From NCBI RefSeq assembly GCF_900106835.1, contig NZ_FNNR01000005.1, positions 346,540 to 410,539 on the forward strand: a stretch of 64,000 nucleotides of DNA. Reading direction: 5' to 3'. The DNA comes from Arthrobacter sp. cf158 (GTDB taxonomy: Bacteria; Actinomycetota; Actinomycetes; Actinomycetales; Micrococcaceae). The translations under genes and the position numbers were made by a program. Below, piece after piece: positions 51,538 through 60,754 of the stretch. Positions within the stretch are counted from its first letter, which is position 1; every line of letters begins with the position of its first letter. Below the pieces are notes generated by a model. The model was not told where the DNA came from. It worked only from the letters and a program-made list of their open reading frames with translations, and made no database searches.

Positions 51538-52360
51538 GCCATTCCTCGCCGTCGAAAACCTGGTGGTGGATTACCACGTACCCGGTGGGACCTTCCGTGC
51601 CGTAGATGATGTGTCCTTCTCCGTAGACAAAGGCAAGACGATCGCCGTCGTAGGTGAATCCGGCTGCGGCAAGTCCACCATTGCCAAGGCACTGATGCGC
51701 CTGGTGGCTCCCACCAGCGGGCGAATCGACCTGGACGGCACGGACATCGCGTCCATGAGTGAGGCGAAGTTGCGGCCCATGCGCTCCAGGTTCCAGATGG
51801 TGTTCCAGGACCCCTATGGCTCGCTGGACCCGCACATGACCGCGCAGGAGATCGTCGCCGAGCCGCTGAAGTTGCAGGGTGTCCGGTCCAGGGCCGAACG
51901 ACAACAGGCAGCAGCGAAACTGATCGACCAAGTGGGCCTGCCCGTCCGCTCATTGGACAAACACCCGGGCGAATTCTCCGGCGGCCAGCGCCAGCGCATC
52001 GGGATCGCCCGTGCCCTTGCGTCCAAGCCCGAACTTCTGGTCTGCGACGAGGCCACCAGCGCCCTGGATGTGTCCGTTCAGGCGCAGGTGCTGCGGCTGC
52101 TGAAGTCCATCCAGGACGAAACCGGCATCACCTACGTTTTCATCTCGCACAACCTTGGCGTGGTTCAGGAGATCAGCGATAGCGTCATGGTGATGCAGAA
52201 GGGCAGGCTGGTGGAACACGGCTCCACTGAGTCCGTCCTGACCGCCCCGAAGGAGGCCTACACGCGCAAGCTTCGCCGCGCCGCCCTGGACCCCTCCACC
52301 ATGACGGGCCTGAAACCGCGACACCTGGTCCGGTCCTTGGCCCTGTCCAACCAGGCCTAA
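51530..52360 (+). CDS. DppF-like ABC ATPase
   Basis: 276 residues. Walker A GESGCGKST, FQDPYGSLDPHMT, signature FSGGQRQR, Walker B LLVCDEATSALD and switch ISHNL. Note Glu-Ala-Thr in place of the usual Glu-Pro-Thr after Walker B. It pairs with the DppD-like ATPase to energise uptake. Confidence 0.92.
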   Translation: MSKPFLAVENLVVDYHVPGGTFRAVDDVSFSVDKGKTIAVVGESGCGKSTIAKALMRLVAPTSGRIDLDGTDIASMSEAKLRPMRSRFQMVFQDPYGSLDPHMTAQEIVAEPLKLQGVRSRAERQQAAAKLIDQVGLPVRSLDKHPGEFSGGQRQRIGIARALASKPELLVCDEATSALDVSVQAQVLRLLKSIQDETGITYVFISHNLGVVQEISDSVMVMQKGRLVEHGSTESVLTAPKEAYTRKLRRAALDPSTMTGLKPRHLVRSLALSNQA

Positions 52361-52396
52361 ACCCCCTTGAACGACGCAACCATGAGGAATCAACGC

Positions 52397-53386
52397 ATGA
52401 GCACACAGCCCTACGGCACCCAAGTGAATGGCCTGAAACTTCCCATTTCCCGGCTGGTCCTGGGGACCATGACATTCGGCGACACCGTCGATGAAGCCAC
52501 CGCCGGGCGGATGGTGGAGGAAGCGCTTGCCGCCGGCATCACCACCATCGACACTGCCAACGCCTATGTTGGGGGCGTCACCGAAGAGATGCTGGCACGG
52601 CTTTTGAAGGGAAAGCGCGACGACGTCGTACTGGCTTCCAAAGCCGGCATGCCGCACGGGGACCATGGCTCCAATACTCCGTTGTCGCCTGCTGGGCTGC
52701 GGGCCAGCGTGGAGGGAAGCTTGCGTCGTTTGGGTGTGGACAGCATTGACCTCTTCTACTTGCACCAGCCGGACCGGGCCACGCCACTATCTGAGACCCT
52801 ATCCACGGTGGCCGAGCTCTTTGCCGAGGGCAAAATCGGGGCTCTCGGCGTATCCAACTTCGCCGCCTGGCAGATCGCCGACGTTATCCACACGGCACGC
52901 GAAGTGGGAGCCCCGCAGCCTGTCGTCGCACAGCAGCTGTACAACCTGGTGGCCCGCCGGCTGGAGGAGGAGTACCTCGAATTTGCCGCGACCCACAACG
53001 TGCACACCATGGTCTACAACCCATTGGGCGGCGGCCTGCTCACCGGTAAGCACAGCTTCGACGCCAAGCCCACTGAGGGTCGCTACGGCGACTCGAAGCT
53101 CGCTGCAATGTACACGCAGCGGTACTGGGACAAACAACTGTTCGATGCGATCGGGGAACTGTCCCGCATCGCCAATGATGCCGGCATCACGTTGGCCGAG
53201 TTGTCGCTGCGCTGGCTTGCCTACCGCAAGGGCGTGGGGTCCATGCTGTTGGGCGGGTCCAAGGTAGAGCAGCTCCGCGCCAACATCGCCGCCGTGGCAA
53301 ACGGACCGCTGCCAGCCGACGTCGTGGAGGCCTGCGATGCCGTGGGAACCTCGCTGCGCGGCCCCATGCCGGCTTACAACCGATGA
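52397..53386 (+). CDS. aldo/keto reductase
   Basis: 329 residues. The (beta/alpha)8 AKR landmarks are TIDTANAYVGGVTEE (catalytic Asp and Tyr), LASKAG (Lys), DLFYLHQPD (His) and GVSNFAAWQI. The start has GAGGA eight bases upstream, ten codons inside a longer frame. It reduces or oxidises a sugar or sugar acid carbonyl with NADP(H). It is the first enzyme gene after the transporter and may form or consume an aldonate. Confidence 0.88.
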   Translation: MSTQPYGTQVNGLKLPISRLVLGTMTFGDTVDEATAGRMVEEALAAGITTIDTANAYVGGVTEEMLARLLKGKRDDVVLASKAGMPHGDHGSNTPLSPAGLRASVEGSLRRLGVDSIDLFYLHQPDRATPLSETLSTVAELFAEGKIGALGVSNFAAWQIADVIHTAREVGAPQPVVAQQLYNLVARRLEEEYLEFAATHNVHTMVYNPLGGGLLTGKHSFDAKPTEGRYGDSKLAAMYTQRYWDKQLFDAIGELSRIANDAGITLAELSLRWLAYRKGVGSMLLGGSKVEQLRANIAAVANGPLPADVVEACDAVGTSLRGPMPAYNR

Positions 53387-53429
53387 CTCACTCCACACCT
53401 ACTGAACCGAATCTGACTGAAGGACTCTG

Positions 53430-54233
53430 ATGACTTCCGAACTGGCCCTCGAATTCGCCCGCAAGATCCGCACCCGTGAGCAGGCGGTGGGCTATTGGGC
53501 TGTGCTGGACGCGCCCGTGGCCACCGAACGCATCGGCCGGCTCGGCTACGACTACGTGGCTCTGGACGCGCAGCATGGCTTGCTCGGCTACTCGGGCGTG
53601 CTCAACGGACTGATGGCCATCGACGCCGGACACACCGCCGTGGGTATGGTCCGGGTGGAAGCCAACGACTTCACAGCGATCGGCAAGGCGCTCGACGCCG
53701 GCGCCGTGGGCGTCATCGTCCCGCTTGTCAACAGCGCCGCAGACGCCGCTGCCGCCGTGGCGGCAGCCAAGTACCCGCCGCTGGGTGGCCGCTCCTACGG
53801 TCCCATGCGCTCTGCACTGCGGATCGGCCCCAAGCCCGCCGAAGCAAACGAAACCACCATGGTCTTCGCCATGATCGAGACCCCGGAAGGTCTGGCAAAC
53901 GTCAAGGAAATCTGCGCCACCCCTGGCCTGGACGGCATCTACGTTGGACCGTCGGATCTGGCCATCGCCGTGGGCGGCGCCTTCCCAGGGGACCCCGCCG
54001 TCGAAACTGAATTCAACGCCGCACTGGAGACCATTGCAGAAGCGGCCGCCTCCGCAGGCATCGCCGCCGGTATCCACACACCCGCAGGCACGGTGGCTGC
54101 GCAGCGGCTGGCACAGGGCTACACCTTCACCACCATCGCCTCGGACCTGACGCACCTGGAACAAATCGCGAAGTCCCACCTGGACGCCGCGCGCTCTGAC
54201 GCCGCCCGCGCCACCGGAACCAAAGAGAGCTAA
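53430..54233 (+). CDS. HpcH/HpaI-type class II aldolase
   Basis: 267 residues. Catalytic residues of the HpaI family are in place: His49 in DAQHG, Arg75 in GMVRV, metal ligands Glu150 in MIETPEG and Asp176 in GPSDLA; RSYGPMRSA is the usual GxRG-like loop variant. The enzyme cleaves a 2-keto-3-deoxy (or 4-hydroxy-2-oxo) acid to pyruvate plus an aldehyde. It suggests that the imported compound yields a 2-keto-3-deoxy sugar acid. Confidence 0.88.
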   Translation: MTSELALEFARKIRTREQAVGYWAVLDAPVATERIGRLGYDYVALDAQHGLLGYSGVLNGLMAIDAGHTAVGMVRVEANDFTAIGKALDAGAVGVIVPLVNSAADAAAAVAAAKYPPLGGRSYGPMRSALRIGPKPAEANETTMVFAMIETPEGLANVKEICATPGLDGIYVGPSDLAIAVGGAFPGDPAVETEFNAALETIAEAAASAGIAAGIHTPAGTVAAQRLAQGYTFTTIASDLTHLEQIAKSHLDAARSDAARATGTKES

Positions 54234-54237
54234 TCCC

Positions 54238-55500
54238 ATGCAGAACACCACCACCGACGCGTACAGCACCGTCACTCCGGACGGCGCTGTCAAGCGGGCC
54301 GACGGCGCCGATTTCGCCTACCTGCCTGCGCCCACGGTTCAGAGCCACGCCGCCAACCTGCTCACCCTGCCGGACGGCCGGTTGGGTTGCGTGTGGTTCG
54401 GCGGCACCCAGGAAGGCGTGCCGGATATCTCCATCTGGTTCTCCGCCCTGGAACCGGGCAGCAGCCACTGGTCCCAACCGGCGCAGCTCTCGGACGACTC
54501 CACCCGTTCGGAGCAGAACCCCATCCTGTTTACCAACACTGATGGTGCGCTCTGGCTGCTGTACACCGCCCAAAAGGCGGGCAACCAGGACACAGCTGAG
54601 GTCCGGCGTCGTATTTCCACGGACAGCGGCCGCACCTGGGGACCCGTTGAAGTGCTGTTCGCCGCCAATCAAACCGGCGGAGTGTTCGTTCGCCAGCTGC
54701 CCGTAGCCCTTCCATCCGGCCGCTTGATCATCCCCATCTTCCGGTGCATCACTACACCGGGCGAGAAATGGGTAGGCAACAGCGACGACAGTGCCGTGAT
54801 GATCTCCGACGACGCCGGCACCACGTGGACCGAGAGCATCCTGCCCGGGAGCCAGGGCTGCGTCCACATGAACATCCAACCCCTGGCGGATGGCTCGCTG
54901 CTGTCGCTCTTCCGCAGCCGCTGGGCCGACTCCATCTATGAGTCCCGTTCCACCGACGACGGGACCACCTGGAGCGAGCCAGTCCCCACAGAACTGCCCA
55001 ACAACAACTCCTCCATCCAATTCACAGCCCTCGCGGACGGCCGCCTGGCCCTGGTGTACAACCACAGCCGGGCAGGCGCATCCACCGAGCGGCGCTTGTC
55101 GCTGTACGACGAAATCGACGACGACGGCCTGGCCGAGGAACAGGGCCAACTCGCCGAGCCGGACGCTGCTGCAGTGGAGGACGACGGTTCGCGGAAGGCC
55201 TTCTGGGGAACCCCGCGGTCTCCCATGACCCTGGCCATCTCCGAAGACTCCGGGCGCACCTGGCCCATCCGCCGCAACCTGGACGTGGGGGACGGGTACT
55301 GCCTGTCCAACAACTCCCGTGACGGACTCAACCGCGAGTACTCCTACCCGTCCATCCACCAAGGCCCGGACGGTGCGCTCAACATCGCGTACACGTACTT
55401 CCGGCAGGCCATCAAATACGTCCGGGTAGACCCGCAATGGGCCTACGAGGGCACGCAAACGCCAGGTGGCCTGGACGACGGGGCGATCAATGACGGTTGA
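54238..55500 (+). CDS. cytosolic sialidase-like Asp-box (BNR) beta-propeller protein
   Basis: 420 residues. Four Asp-boxes of the SxDxGxTW form are seen at about 127-134, 190-197, 238-245 and 335-342, with the FGGTQEGVPDISIWFS motif of the 'predicted neuraminidase' group (COG4692 type). There is no signal peptide, so it acts in the cytosol on an imported substrate. It sits five bases after the aldolase and overlaps the SDR by 11 bases. True sialidase action is unproven: no N-acetylneuraminate lyase, kinase or epimerase genes are present, so another glycosidic acid linkage is likely. Confidence 0.85.
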   Translation: MQNTTTDAYSTVTPDGAVKRADGADFAYLPAPTVQSHAANLLTLPDGRLGCVWFGGTQEGVPDISIWFSALEPGSSHWSQPAQLSDDSTRSEQNPILFTNTDGALWLLYTAQKAGNQDTAEVRRRISTDSGRTWGPVEVLFAANQTGGVFVRQLPVALPSGRLIIPIFRCITTPGEKWVGNSDDSAVMISDDAGTTWTESILPGSQGCVHMNIQPLADGSLLSLFRSRWADSIYESRSTDDGTTWSEPVPTELPNNNSSIQFTALADGRLALVYNHSRAGASTERRLSLYDEIDDDGLAEEQGQLAEPDAAAVEDDGSRKAFWGTPRSPMTLAISEDSGRTWPIRRNLDVGDGYCLSNNSRDGLNREYSYPSIHQGPDGALNIAYTYFRQAIKYVRVDPQWAYEGTQTPGGLDDGAINDG

Positions 55501-56185
55501 GCCAGTGTTGCCCGGGCAGCACGCGGTAGTCACAGGCTGCAGCTCGGGAATCGGCATGGCCATCACCCGCCGCCTGCTGGCAGACGGATGGTCTGTGACC
55601 GGGTTGAGCCGGACCCCGACCTCGCTGGAGGGAAAGTTTGAGTGGCTCCAAGCGGACCTTTCCGACCCTGATTCGTTGGCTTCTGCAGTCAGCGACTTAC
55701 GGCCGGTGGAAGCCCTGGTGCACGCCGCCGGGTTCCAACGGACCGCGGCCTTGGGGGAACTGGACCCGGCCGCGCTCTCCGGGATGTTCGCCGTGCACGT
55801 GAGTGCGGCCTCTGTGCTTGCCAATGCACTGGTGCCCTTAATGCCCAACGGCGGTCGGATCGTACTGCTGGGAAGCCGCACCTCGACGGGGTCACCGGGA
55901 AAGAGCCAGTACGCGGCAACCAAGGCAGCTCTGATGGGATTGGCCAGGACGTGGGCGCAAGAGCTGGCGCCGCGTAGCATCACAGTGAACGTGCTGTCTC
56001 CGGGTCCCACTGATACCCCCATGCTGAACGACCCCGGTCGAGCTGCCACCCCGGTGCGGATGCCCGCGTTGGGTGCTTTGGTAGACCCGGAGGATGTAGC
56101 CGCCTTGGCCGCCTTCCTCCTGGGCCCGCATGGCAAGTCGATCACGGGCCAGAACTACGTGATCTGCGGTGGTGCCTCGCTCTAG
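55490..56185 (+). CDS. SDR oxidoreductase, last gene of the acid-sugar operon
   Basis: 231 residues, shorter than most SDRs. TGCSSGIGM loop, HAAGFQ, serine in LLGSRTSTG and the YAATK active site are present; the tail KSITGQNYVICGGASL is typical. It starts 11 bases inside the sialidase-like gene, so they are coupled. It may oxidise a sugar (acid) hydroxyl; arginine in LSRTP after strand 2 suggests NADP(H). Confidence 0.86.
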   Translation: MTVEPVLPGQHAVVTGCSSGIGMAITRRLLADGWSVTGLSRTPTSLEGKFEWLQADLSDPDSLASAVSDLRPVEALVHAAGFQRTAALGELDPAALSGMFAVHVSAASVLANALVPLMPNGGRIVLLGSRTSTGSPGKSQYAATKAALMGLARTWAQELAPRSITVNVLSPGPTDTPMLNDPGRAATPVRMPALGALVDPEDVAALAAFLLGPHGKSITGQNYVICGGASL

Positions 56186-56233
56186 GCACAGTCGTGGGGT
56201 GATCGACATTTTCCAAGCGAGGGACAGTCGGGC

Positions 56234-56433
56234 TTACGGCATATCGAACCGGGTTTGCAGTCGCTGCTTTTGTTGGTTGTCCAAGCGGCGATGATGCCGA
56301 CTCTGAGTAAGTGGTCAGAGAGTCGTGCGAAGCCGTAACTAGGTGTGTGTCGAGGGCGAGTCGCATGTATTGGTGTGCTTTGGAACCTTGGCCATCCCAA
56401 CAGTTGATGTGGTGCCGGTGAGGATAGATAGCG
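56234..56433 (-). pseudogene. decayed copy of the DUF4192-family 3' end
   Basis: Translated from the minus strand it reads INCWDGQGSKAHQYMRLALD, then a frameshift, then GFARLSDHLL..GIIAAWTTNK, then another one-base loss before a conserved TAA (56234-56236). The same residues run unbroken at 63699-64000, where Trp replaces the Cys. Nucleotide similarity spans about 200 bases. At least two frameshifts and the lack of an N-terminal part make it a pseudogene. Confidence 0.75.
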
Positions 56434-56680
56434 CATTCTGTGCGCTTGAGCTTGGTCGGCTCGTCACCACAGTTGGCGTCTTCCTGGACACGGGCCTCAT
56501 TGAAGGAAGCTTTGTTTCCAGAAGAAGGCGCCGACGCTAAATGCGGCCATGGCAGCATATAGCGTCGATGCACTGTCCCTCCCTTTGAGTTTCGGGGGGA
56601 TTTTTCCCAAGAGGCAAGCGACCACTCAACGCTGGTCCTTGGAGGTCGGTCCCAGCAGTTCGGTAGATGACCCCTTGACC

Positions 56681-56704
56681 TTGGGCCGGGTTCACCCGGC
56701 CCAA
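56681..56704. terminator. bidirectional hairpin between convergent operons
   Basis: Perfect 10-bp stem TTGGGCCGGG (56681-56690) with 56695-56704 around the tetraloop TTCA. Confidence 0.65.
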
Positions 56705-56781
56705 CGCGGGAGTATGTCCTGGTCAATGGCCAGGAGGTGTCCCAGCCCGGCAAGGACCAGGCCCTTGTTCTCCAGCAGGAC

Positions 56782-57873
56782 TTAGTGGACGAATGCGCCG
56801 CGGTTAGCGTCTGAGGAGCCTGACTCTGTTTGTTCATCTACGAGCAACGACGATGATGCGTAAGCGCTGTCGTTTCGGGTATCGCGATTGCGGCTTTCAA
56901 TGAGGCTGATGAACTCGTAAACGATCTGGGAGGCGGATAGTGACGTGAGTTCTGCGTGGTCAAAGGGGGGAGAGACCTCGACGACGTCGGCGCCGACGAT
57001 GTTGAGCCCGCTCAGTCCTCGAATTATTTCGAGAGTCTCGCGTGAGGAGAGCCCGCCGGGTTCCGGTGTGCCAGTCCCGGGTGCGTGAGAAGGGTCAATG
57101 ACGTCAATATCCAGGGATAGGTAAACCGGCAGGCCCTTCAGTCGGAGGTGGAGATCGTCAACGATGGCCTGCGTACCCGCCCGCGATATCTCTTCGGTAG
57201 AAACAATACGGAACCCAAGGTCGCGGTCCGCGTCCAAGTCATGACGTGACTGCAGCGAGTTTCGGATGCCGACGTGGACGAGGGGTTCTTTCAGCAGTAA
57301 CCCCTCTTCCTGAGCCCGTCGGAAGGGAGACCCGTGGTGGATGCTCTCGCCAAAAATCACGTCCCAGGTGTCTAGATGAGCGTCAAAGTGTACGAGTGCC
57401 ACTGGACCATGCACTGCGGCCGTGGCCCGCAGAAGTGGTAGGGCAATCGTGTGGTCTCCGCCGATGGCTACCACTCGCGTCGATTGCGTGATCATGGTTC
57501 GGGCTTGCGCCTCGATTTGTGTAACTGCTTCCTGGGTACTGAACGGGGTACATCCGAAATCTCCGGCGTCGGCTACAACTGCGTCCGACCATGGATAAAC
57601 GTTCTGGTGCGGGTTGTAGGGTCGGAGAATTCGGCTTGCCTGACGGATAGCGGCAGGGCCGAGCCGAGCTCCGGGACGGTAGGTGGTTCCTGAATCGAAA
57701 GGAACTCCAACAATGGCAATGTCCGGCGCTCGGTCCAGGTCTTCGGCTCGGGGAAGGCGCGCAAACGTGGCAAAGCCCGCATATCTCGGAAGCGCATGTG
57801 GGTTAGTTACGCCGGGGGCCGTTGAGGTGGTGGCTGTGAGTCCGTTGCTGACTGTATTTTCGTTCGTGGTCAT
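56782..57873 (-). CDS. ureohydrolase number 2 (agmatinase/guanidinobutyrase family)
   Basis: 363 residues. Mn ligands in IGGDHTIALP, HFDAHLDTWD and LDIDVIDPSHAPGTGTPE. It shares FDSGTTYRPGxRxGPxxIR, RPYNP and the FRRAQEEGLL loop with the enzyme at 11331-12332, so both belong to the same subfamily. A long polar C-terminal tail (ESRNRDTRNDSAYASSS...) is extra. It begins two bases after the aminotransferase stop. It should release urea from a guanidino acid, upstream or downstream of the transamination step. Confidence 0.87.
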   Translation of the reverse strand: MTTNENTVSNGLTATTSTAPGVTNPHALPRYAGFATFARLPRAEDLDRAPDIAIVGVPFDSGTTYRPGARLGPAAIRQASRILRPYNPHQNVYPWSDAVVADAGDFGCTPFSTQEAVTQIEAQARTMITQSTRVVAIGGDHTIALPLLRATAAVHGPVALVHFDAHLDTWDVIFGESIHHGSPFRRAQEEGLLLKEPLVHVGIRNSLQSRHDLDADRDLGFRIVSTEEISRAGTQAIVDDLHLRLKGLPVYLSLDIDVIDPSHAPGTGTPEPGGLSSRETLEIIRGLSGLNIVGADVVEVSPPFDHAELTSLSASQIVYEFISLIESRNRDTRNDSAYASSSLLVDEQTESGSSDANRGAFVH

Positions 57874-57875
57874 TG

Positions 57876-59198
57876 TTACCGTCCTTTATTCCGGGCGAGG
57901 ACTGCGTGCGTAGGGAGTCCAGGTTCGAGCGTGTGAAGAGCCTCAGTGAATGCATTGAGGATGGTGTCCAGATCGGAGGGGGTGGATACCAGCGCTGGCG
58001 ATATCTGCAGAGACCCGACCGCGCTCACGCGGGTAAGGACGCCTCGGGCTCGGATAGCACGGACTGCTTTCTGCCCTAAATGGCTATCTGCAGCCAGGGC
58101 CTGCGGGTCGAGTTGGATTCCCGCGAGGAAGCCCTCGCCCGTGCGGACTGCCGAAACGACGGAGCACGACTCGAGTGAGTGGAACTTGGCCATTAGCCTT
58201 TCGAGCTCCTGCCCCCGAAGAAGAAGGGACTCGTCCCGGATAATTCGCAGGTTTTCGAGCGCCGCGGCGGCACCAGTCGGGTGACCGCTGAATGTGTAGC
58301 CGTGAGCGAGGTACCGTTCTCTGGAATTGGAAAAAGGCGCAGCTACTCTGGGTGTAGCGATTACTGCTCCGAGAGGGAAGTATCCGCTCGTGATGGCCTT
58401 GGCAACAAGGAGGATATCGGGAACAACGCCGAAGCGGGTACTGGCGAACCAGTGACCCGCTCGACCGAAGCCTGTGGTCACTTCGTCCGCGATGAAGAGG
58501 ATGTCGTTCTCTGCGCAGATTTCAGCTGTTCGCTGGAGGTAACCGGGTGTCGGGAAGTGAACTCCACCTGCTCCTACGATGGGCTCCACGATAAAGGCCG
58601 CGAGTTGGTCCGAGCCCACGGTGTCTATGACCCTTTGCAGGGCCTCGGCATCGTCCCTGTCGATCTGGTGGGAGCCGGGACCCAAGTCTCCAAAACCAGC
58701 CTTGTTGGAGTCGATTCCCGAAACTCCGGTGCTCGTGACATGCATTCCGTGGTAGGAGCCGCGTCTCGAAACGATCCCTTGTTTTTGCGGCAGACCGTGT
58801 TCGAACCAGTATCGGCGGGACAACTTGATTGCCGTTTCCACTGTGTCGCTGCCACCATTCGAGAATAGGATTTTCGACCCGGGCACTGGTGCAATTTCGT
58901 CCAGCTCGGCAGAAAGTTGTTCGATCGGTCCGTTGCTGTAGTCACCGAAGGTCGAGTAGGCGTGTAGTTTCACGGATTGCTTCCGCATCGCATCGGCGAT
59001 GGTTGCTCGGCCGAAGCCGACGTGCGCATACCAGATGCCTGCAGTTGCATCGGTGTAGCTGCGGCCGTCTTCGTCGGTCACCGTCACACCGTCTGCGTGA
59101 TCGATAATCACAGTTTCGGTGCTGCCGCCGAGGATTGGCGAAAACGGACGCCAGTGAGCGCTTTCGAAGGCGTTGGCCTCATGGCTCGCTTGAATCAT
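57876..59198 (-). CDS. class III omega-aminotransferase
   Basis: 440 residues. NGGSDTVETAIKLSRRYW, RGSYHGMHVTS, EPIVGAGGVHFP, FIADEVTTGFGRAGHW and the PLP lysine in LLVAKAITSGYFPLGA match the omega-amino acid:pyruvate aminotransferase group. It is distinct from GabT at 3776 (which has the GKGVGGG lysine motif). It lies between the ABC binding protein and ureohydrolase-2 and probably deaminates the imported amine or the product of ureohydrolase-2. Confidence 0.88.
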   Translation of the reverse strand: MIQASHEANAFESAHWRPFSPILGGSTETVIIDHADGVTVTDEDGRSYTDATAGIWYAHVGFGRATIADAMRKQSVKLHAYSTFGDYSNGPIEQLSAELDEIAPVPGSKILFSNGGSDTVETAIKLSRRYWFEHGLPQKQGIVSRRGSYHGMHVTSTGVSGIDSNKAGFGDLGPGSHQIDRDDAEALQRVIDTVGSDQLAAFIVEPIVGAGGVHFPTPGYLQRTAEICAENDILFIADEVTTGFGRAGHWFASTRFGVVPDILLVAKAITSGYFPLGAVIATPRVAAPFSNSRERYLAHGYTFSGHPTGAAAALENLRIIRDESLLLRGQELERLMAKFHSLESCSVVSAVRTGEGFLAGIQLDPQALAADSHLGQKAVRAIRARGVLTRVSAVGSLQISPALVSTPSDLDTILNAFTEALHTLEPGLPTHAVLARNKGR

Positions 59199-59247
59199 TG
59201 TGATCTTGTTCTTTCAGATGGTTGGGGTGTTCACCAGAGTTCTAAGA

Positions 59248-60108
59248 TCAGCGGGACAAGACGCTTGTGGGCGTGACGACGTTGGTCTCGCTGATGTTGT
59301 ATTTTTTGGCGATCCTGGCCGCCTCACCGGAACTAACGACGCTGGACCAGGCCGTCAGGATTGCAGGTCCCATGCTGCTGCCCTTTTTGACGTAGACACC
59401 GAAATTTGTTGTTCCTGGGAAGGCGCCGGAAATCTCTTCCAAACTCCCGCTCTTCTCAGCTGCGAGTCTGACCGCAATGTCAAGGTCCACGGCGACGTCT
59501 TCCTTGCCGGAGATGAGCGCTGCGTACTCGCTTCCTCCCGGATACTCACTGATCTTGGCCGGACTTAGCCCCTTTTTGACCAAGTCCTCTGAAGCGGCGC
59601 GAAGCTGCTTGCTCACTGCACCGCCGGCGGATACTGCTGCCCGGAGGCCAGCCAAATCGTCGAGCGACTTGATGTTTTTTGGGTTACCAGCGGGAACGGC
59701 GATCGATACCGAAGATGCCAAATACGGAACAGCATCAGCTGCTGCCAGCCTGTCGTCATTTATGAAAAGTCCGCTCCAGGCAACGTCGCACCGTCCTGCT
59801 TCCATGGCGGGGATGGTGCTTGCGAAAGCGGTGTTCAACACTTTGAGCTCAACTCCCCATTCTTTCGCCACTGCCCGGGCCGCATCCATGTCGAAACCTA
59901 TTTCCTTGCCGGTCGTCCCGTTCTCGAAGTAATCCATAGGCGGGTAGGTCAGGTCAGAGCACACGGTCAACTGTCCGGGTGTTGTCAGACCTTCCGGCGC
60001 TCCCGCAGTGTTCTGAGTGCTTGTCGATGCGCTGCCACAACCCGCAAGAACCACCGCCAGAGCGGCGGCGCCAGTCGTAAAAGCCGTAATCCGTGAAGCA
60101 GGTACCAT
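59248..60108 (-). CDS. polar amino acid ABC binding lipoprotein number 2
   Basis: 286 residues. Lipoprotein signal ending in VLAGC; SBP family 3 core with GQLTVCSDLTYPPMDYF, GFDMDAARAVAKEWG, CDVAWSGLFINDDRL and VSIAVPAG. It aligns with the protein at 41032-41892. It is the first gene of a minus-strand operon with the aminotransferase and ureohydrolase, while its likely permease and ATPase lie 1.9 kb away on the other strand. A guanidino acid or omega-amino acid ligand is inferred. Confidence 0.88.
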   Translation of the reverse strand: MVPASRITAFTTGAAALAVVLAGCGSASTSTQNTAGAPEGLTTPGQLTVCSDLTYPPMDYFENGTTGKEIGFDMDAARAVAKEWGVELKVLNTAFASTIPAMEAGRCDVAWSGLFINDDRLAAADAVPYLASSVSIAVPAGNPKNIKSLDDLAGLRAAVSAGGAVSKQLRAASEDLVKKGLSPAKISEYPGGSEYAALISGKEDVAVDLDIAVRLAAEKSGSLEEISGAFPGTTNFGVYVKKGSSMGPAILTAWSSVVSSGEAARIAKKYNISETNVVTPTSVLSR

Positions 60109-60754
60109 CAGTCAGTCCTTTTTAGAAAACTGCAGAAACAGAACGTGTGTGACAACTTACATTCAAAATATGAGGTTTGGCAATAGGTAATGATCATTTT
60201 GAACGCATAGAGCCCGTGGAATAATCGTCAAGGCTCTGACTGTAAGCCGGTGTCAGCGACCTGTTGGCTACGGCTCGCCCGTAATGGTGAGGGCTTTGCG
60301 AGGTCGCCCGGGAGCGGGCCAGCTCACCTCGGATCTGCGGGAGTTGCCAAGGCGCGGGAGTCGGCCATTTCTCCTGAAGCAGACGCGGTCCGCTGAGCCA
60401 GGCGATAGCCTGCCGAGAGAGCACGCCGCAGTGTCGGCCGACGGCATGGCGGGACGGCCGGACCCTAGACGGTGATAACACCCGCTAGGGAGGGGAACTC
60501 TCGAACTGCCGCAGCGCATTCAAGGGCCGGAGCGTCGGCCCATCAGGTGATGCGACGGCGCATGTCAGTTCTGACCAAGCGATCGGTTCACCTTGGCTGC
60601 CCTGGCTGCCCTTGGCTGCACAGATCGACTAAATACCAGCCTTGAAGGTCACGACCAGGGTTCAAGCCTGCGACCGCAGCCCTGCCCCGCGATTGCTGTT
60701 ACGACGTCAAAACGCTGGGCCAGCTGCCCAGGGCCATTGTGTTTTCTGGAGGGG
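60109..60754. other. intergenic region, no gene recognised
   Basis: About 650 bases. The part next to the binding-protein gene (60110-60200) is AT-rich (ATTCAAAATATGAGG, TGATCATTTTGAACG) and likely its promoter. From 60260 to 60540 frames are open on both strands, with no ribosome site or known product. A short near-repeat CTTGGCTGCC/CCTGGCTGCC lies around 60593-60617. Confidence 0.45.

Larger units (their letters stand above)
56186..56781. other. convergent intergenic region with a pseudogene remnant and a terminator
   Basis: About 600 bases between two convergent genes. 56234-56433 is a decayed copy of the DUF4192 3' end also present at 63699; 56681-56704 is a hairpin. The rest (56434-56680) has no recognisable content. 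Confidence 0.6.

Noticed and set aside
56142..56837. 231-residue minus-strand frame
   Set aside because: It joins the DUF4192 pseudogene to unrelated sequence and overlaps the SDR end; not a functional gene.
60268..60519. 83-residue minus-strand frame and a 63-residue plus-strand frame opposite it
   Set aside because: Both lack ribosome sites and any known domain; two opposite open frames are expected by chance at this GC content.
60651..60675. tRNA-like GGTTCAAGCC stretch
   Set aside because: The T-stem does not pair over five bases and no acceptor or anticodon arms are found around it.
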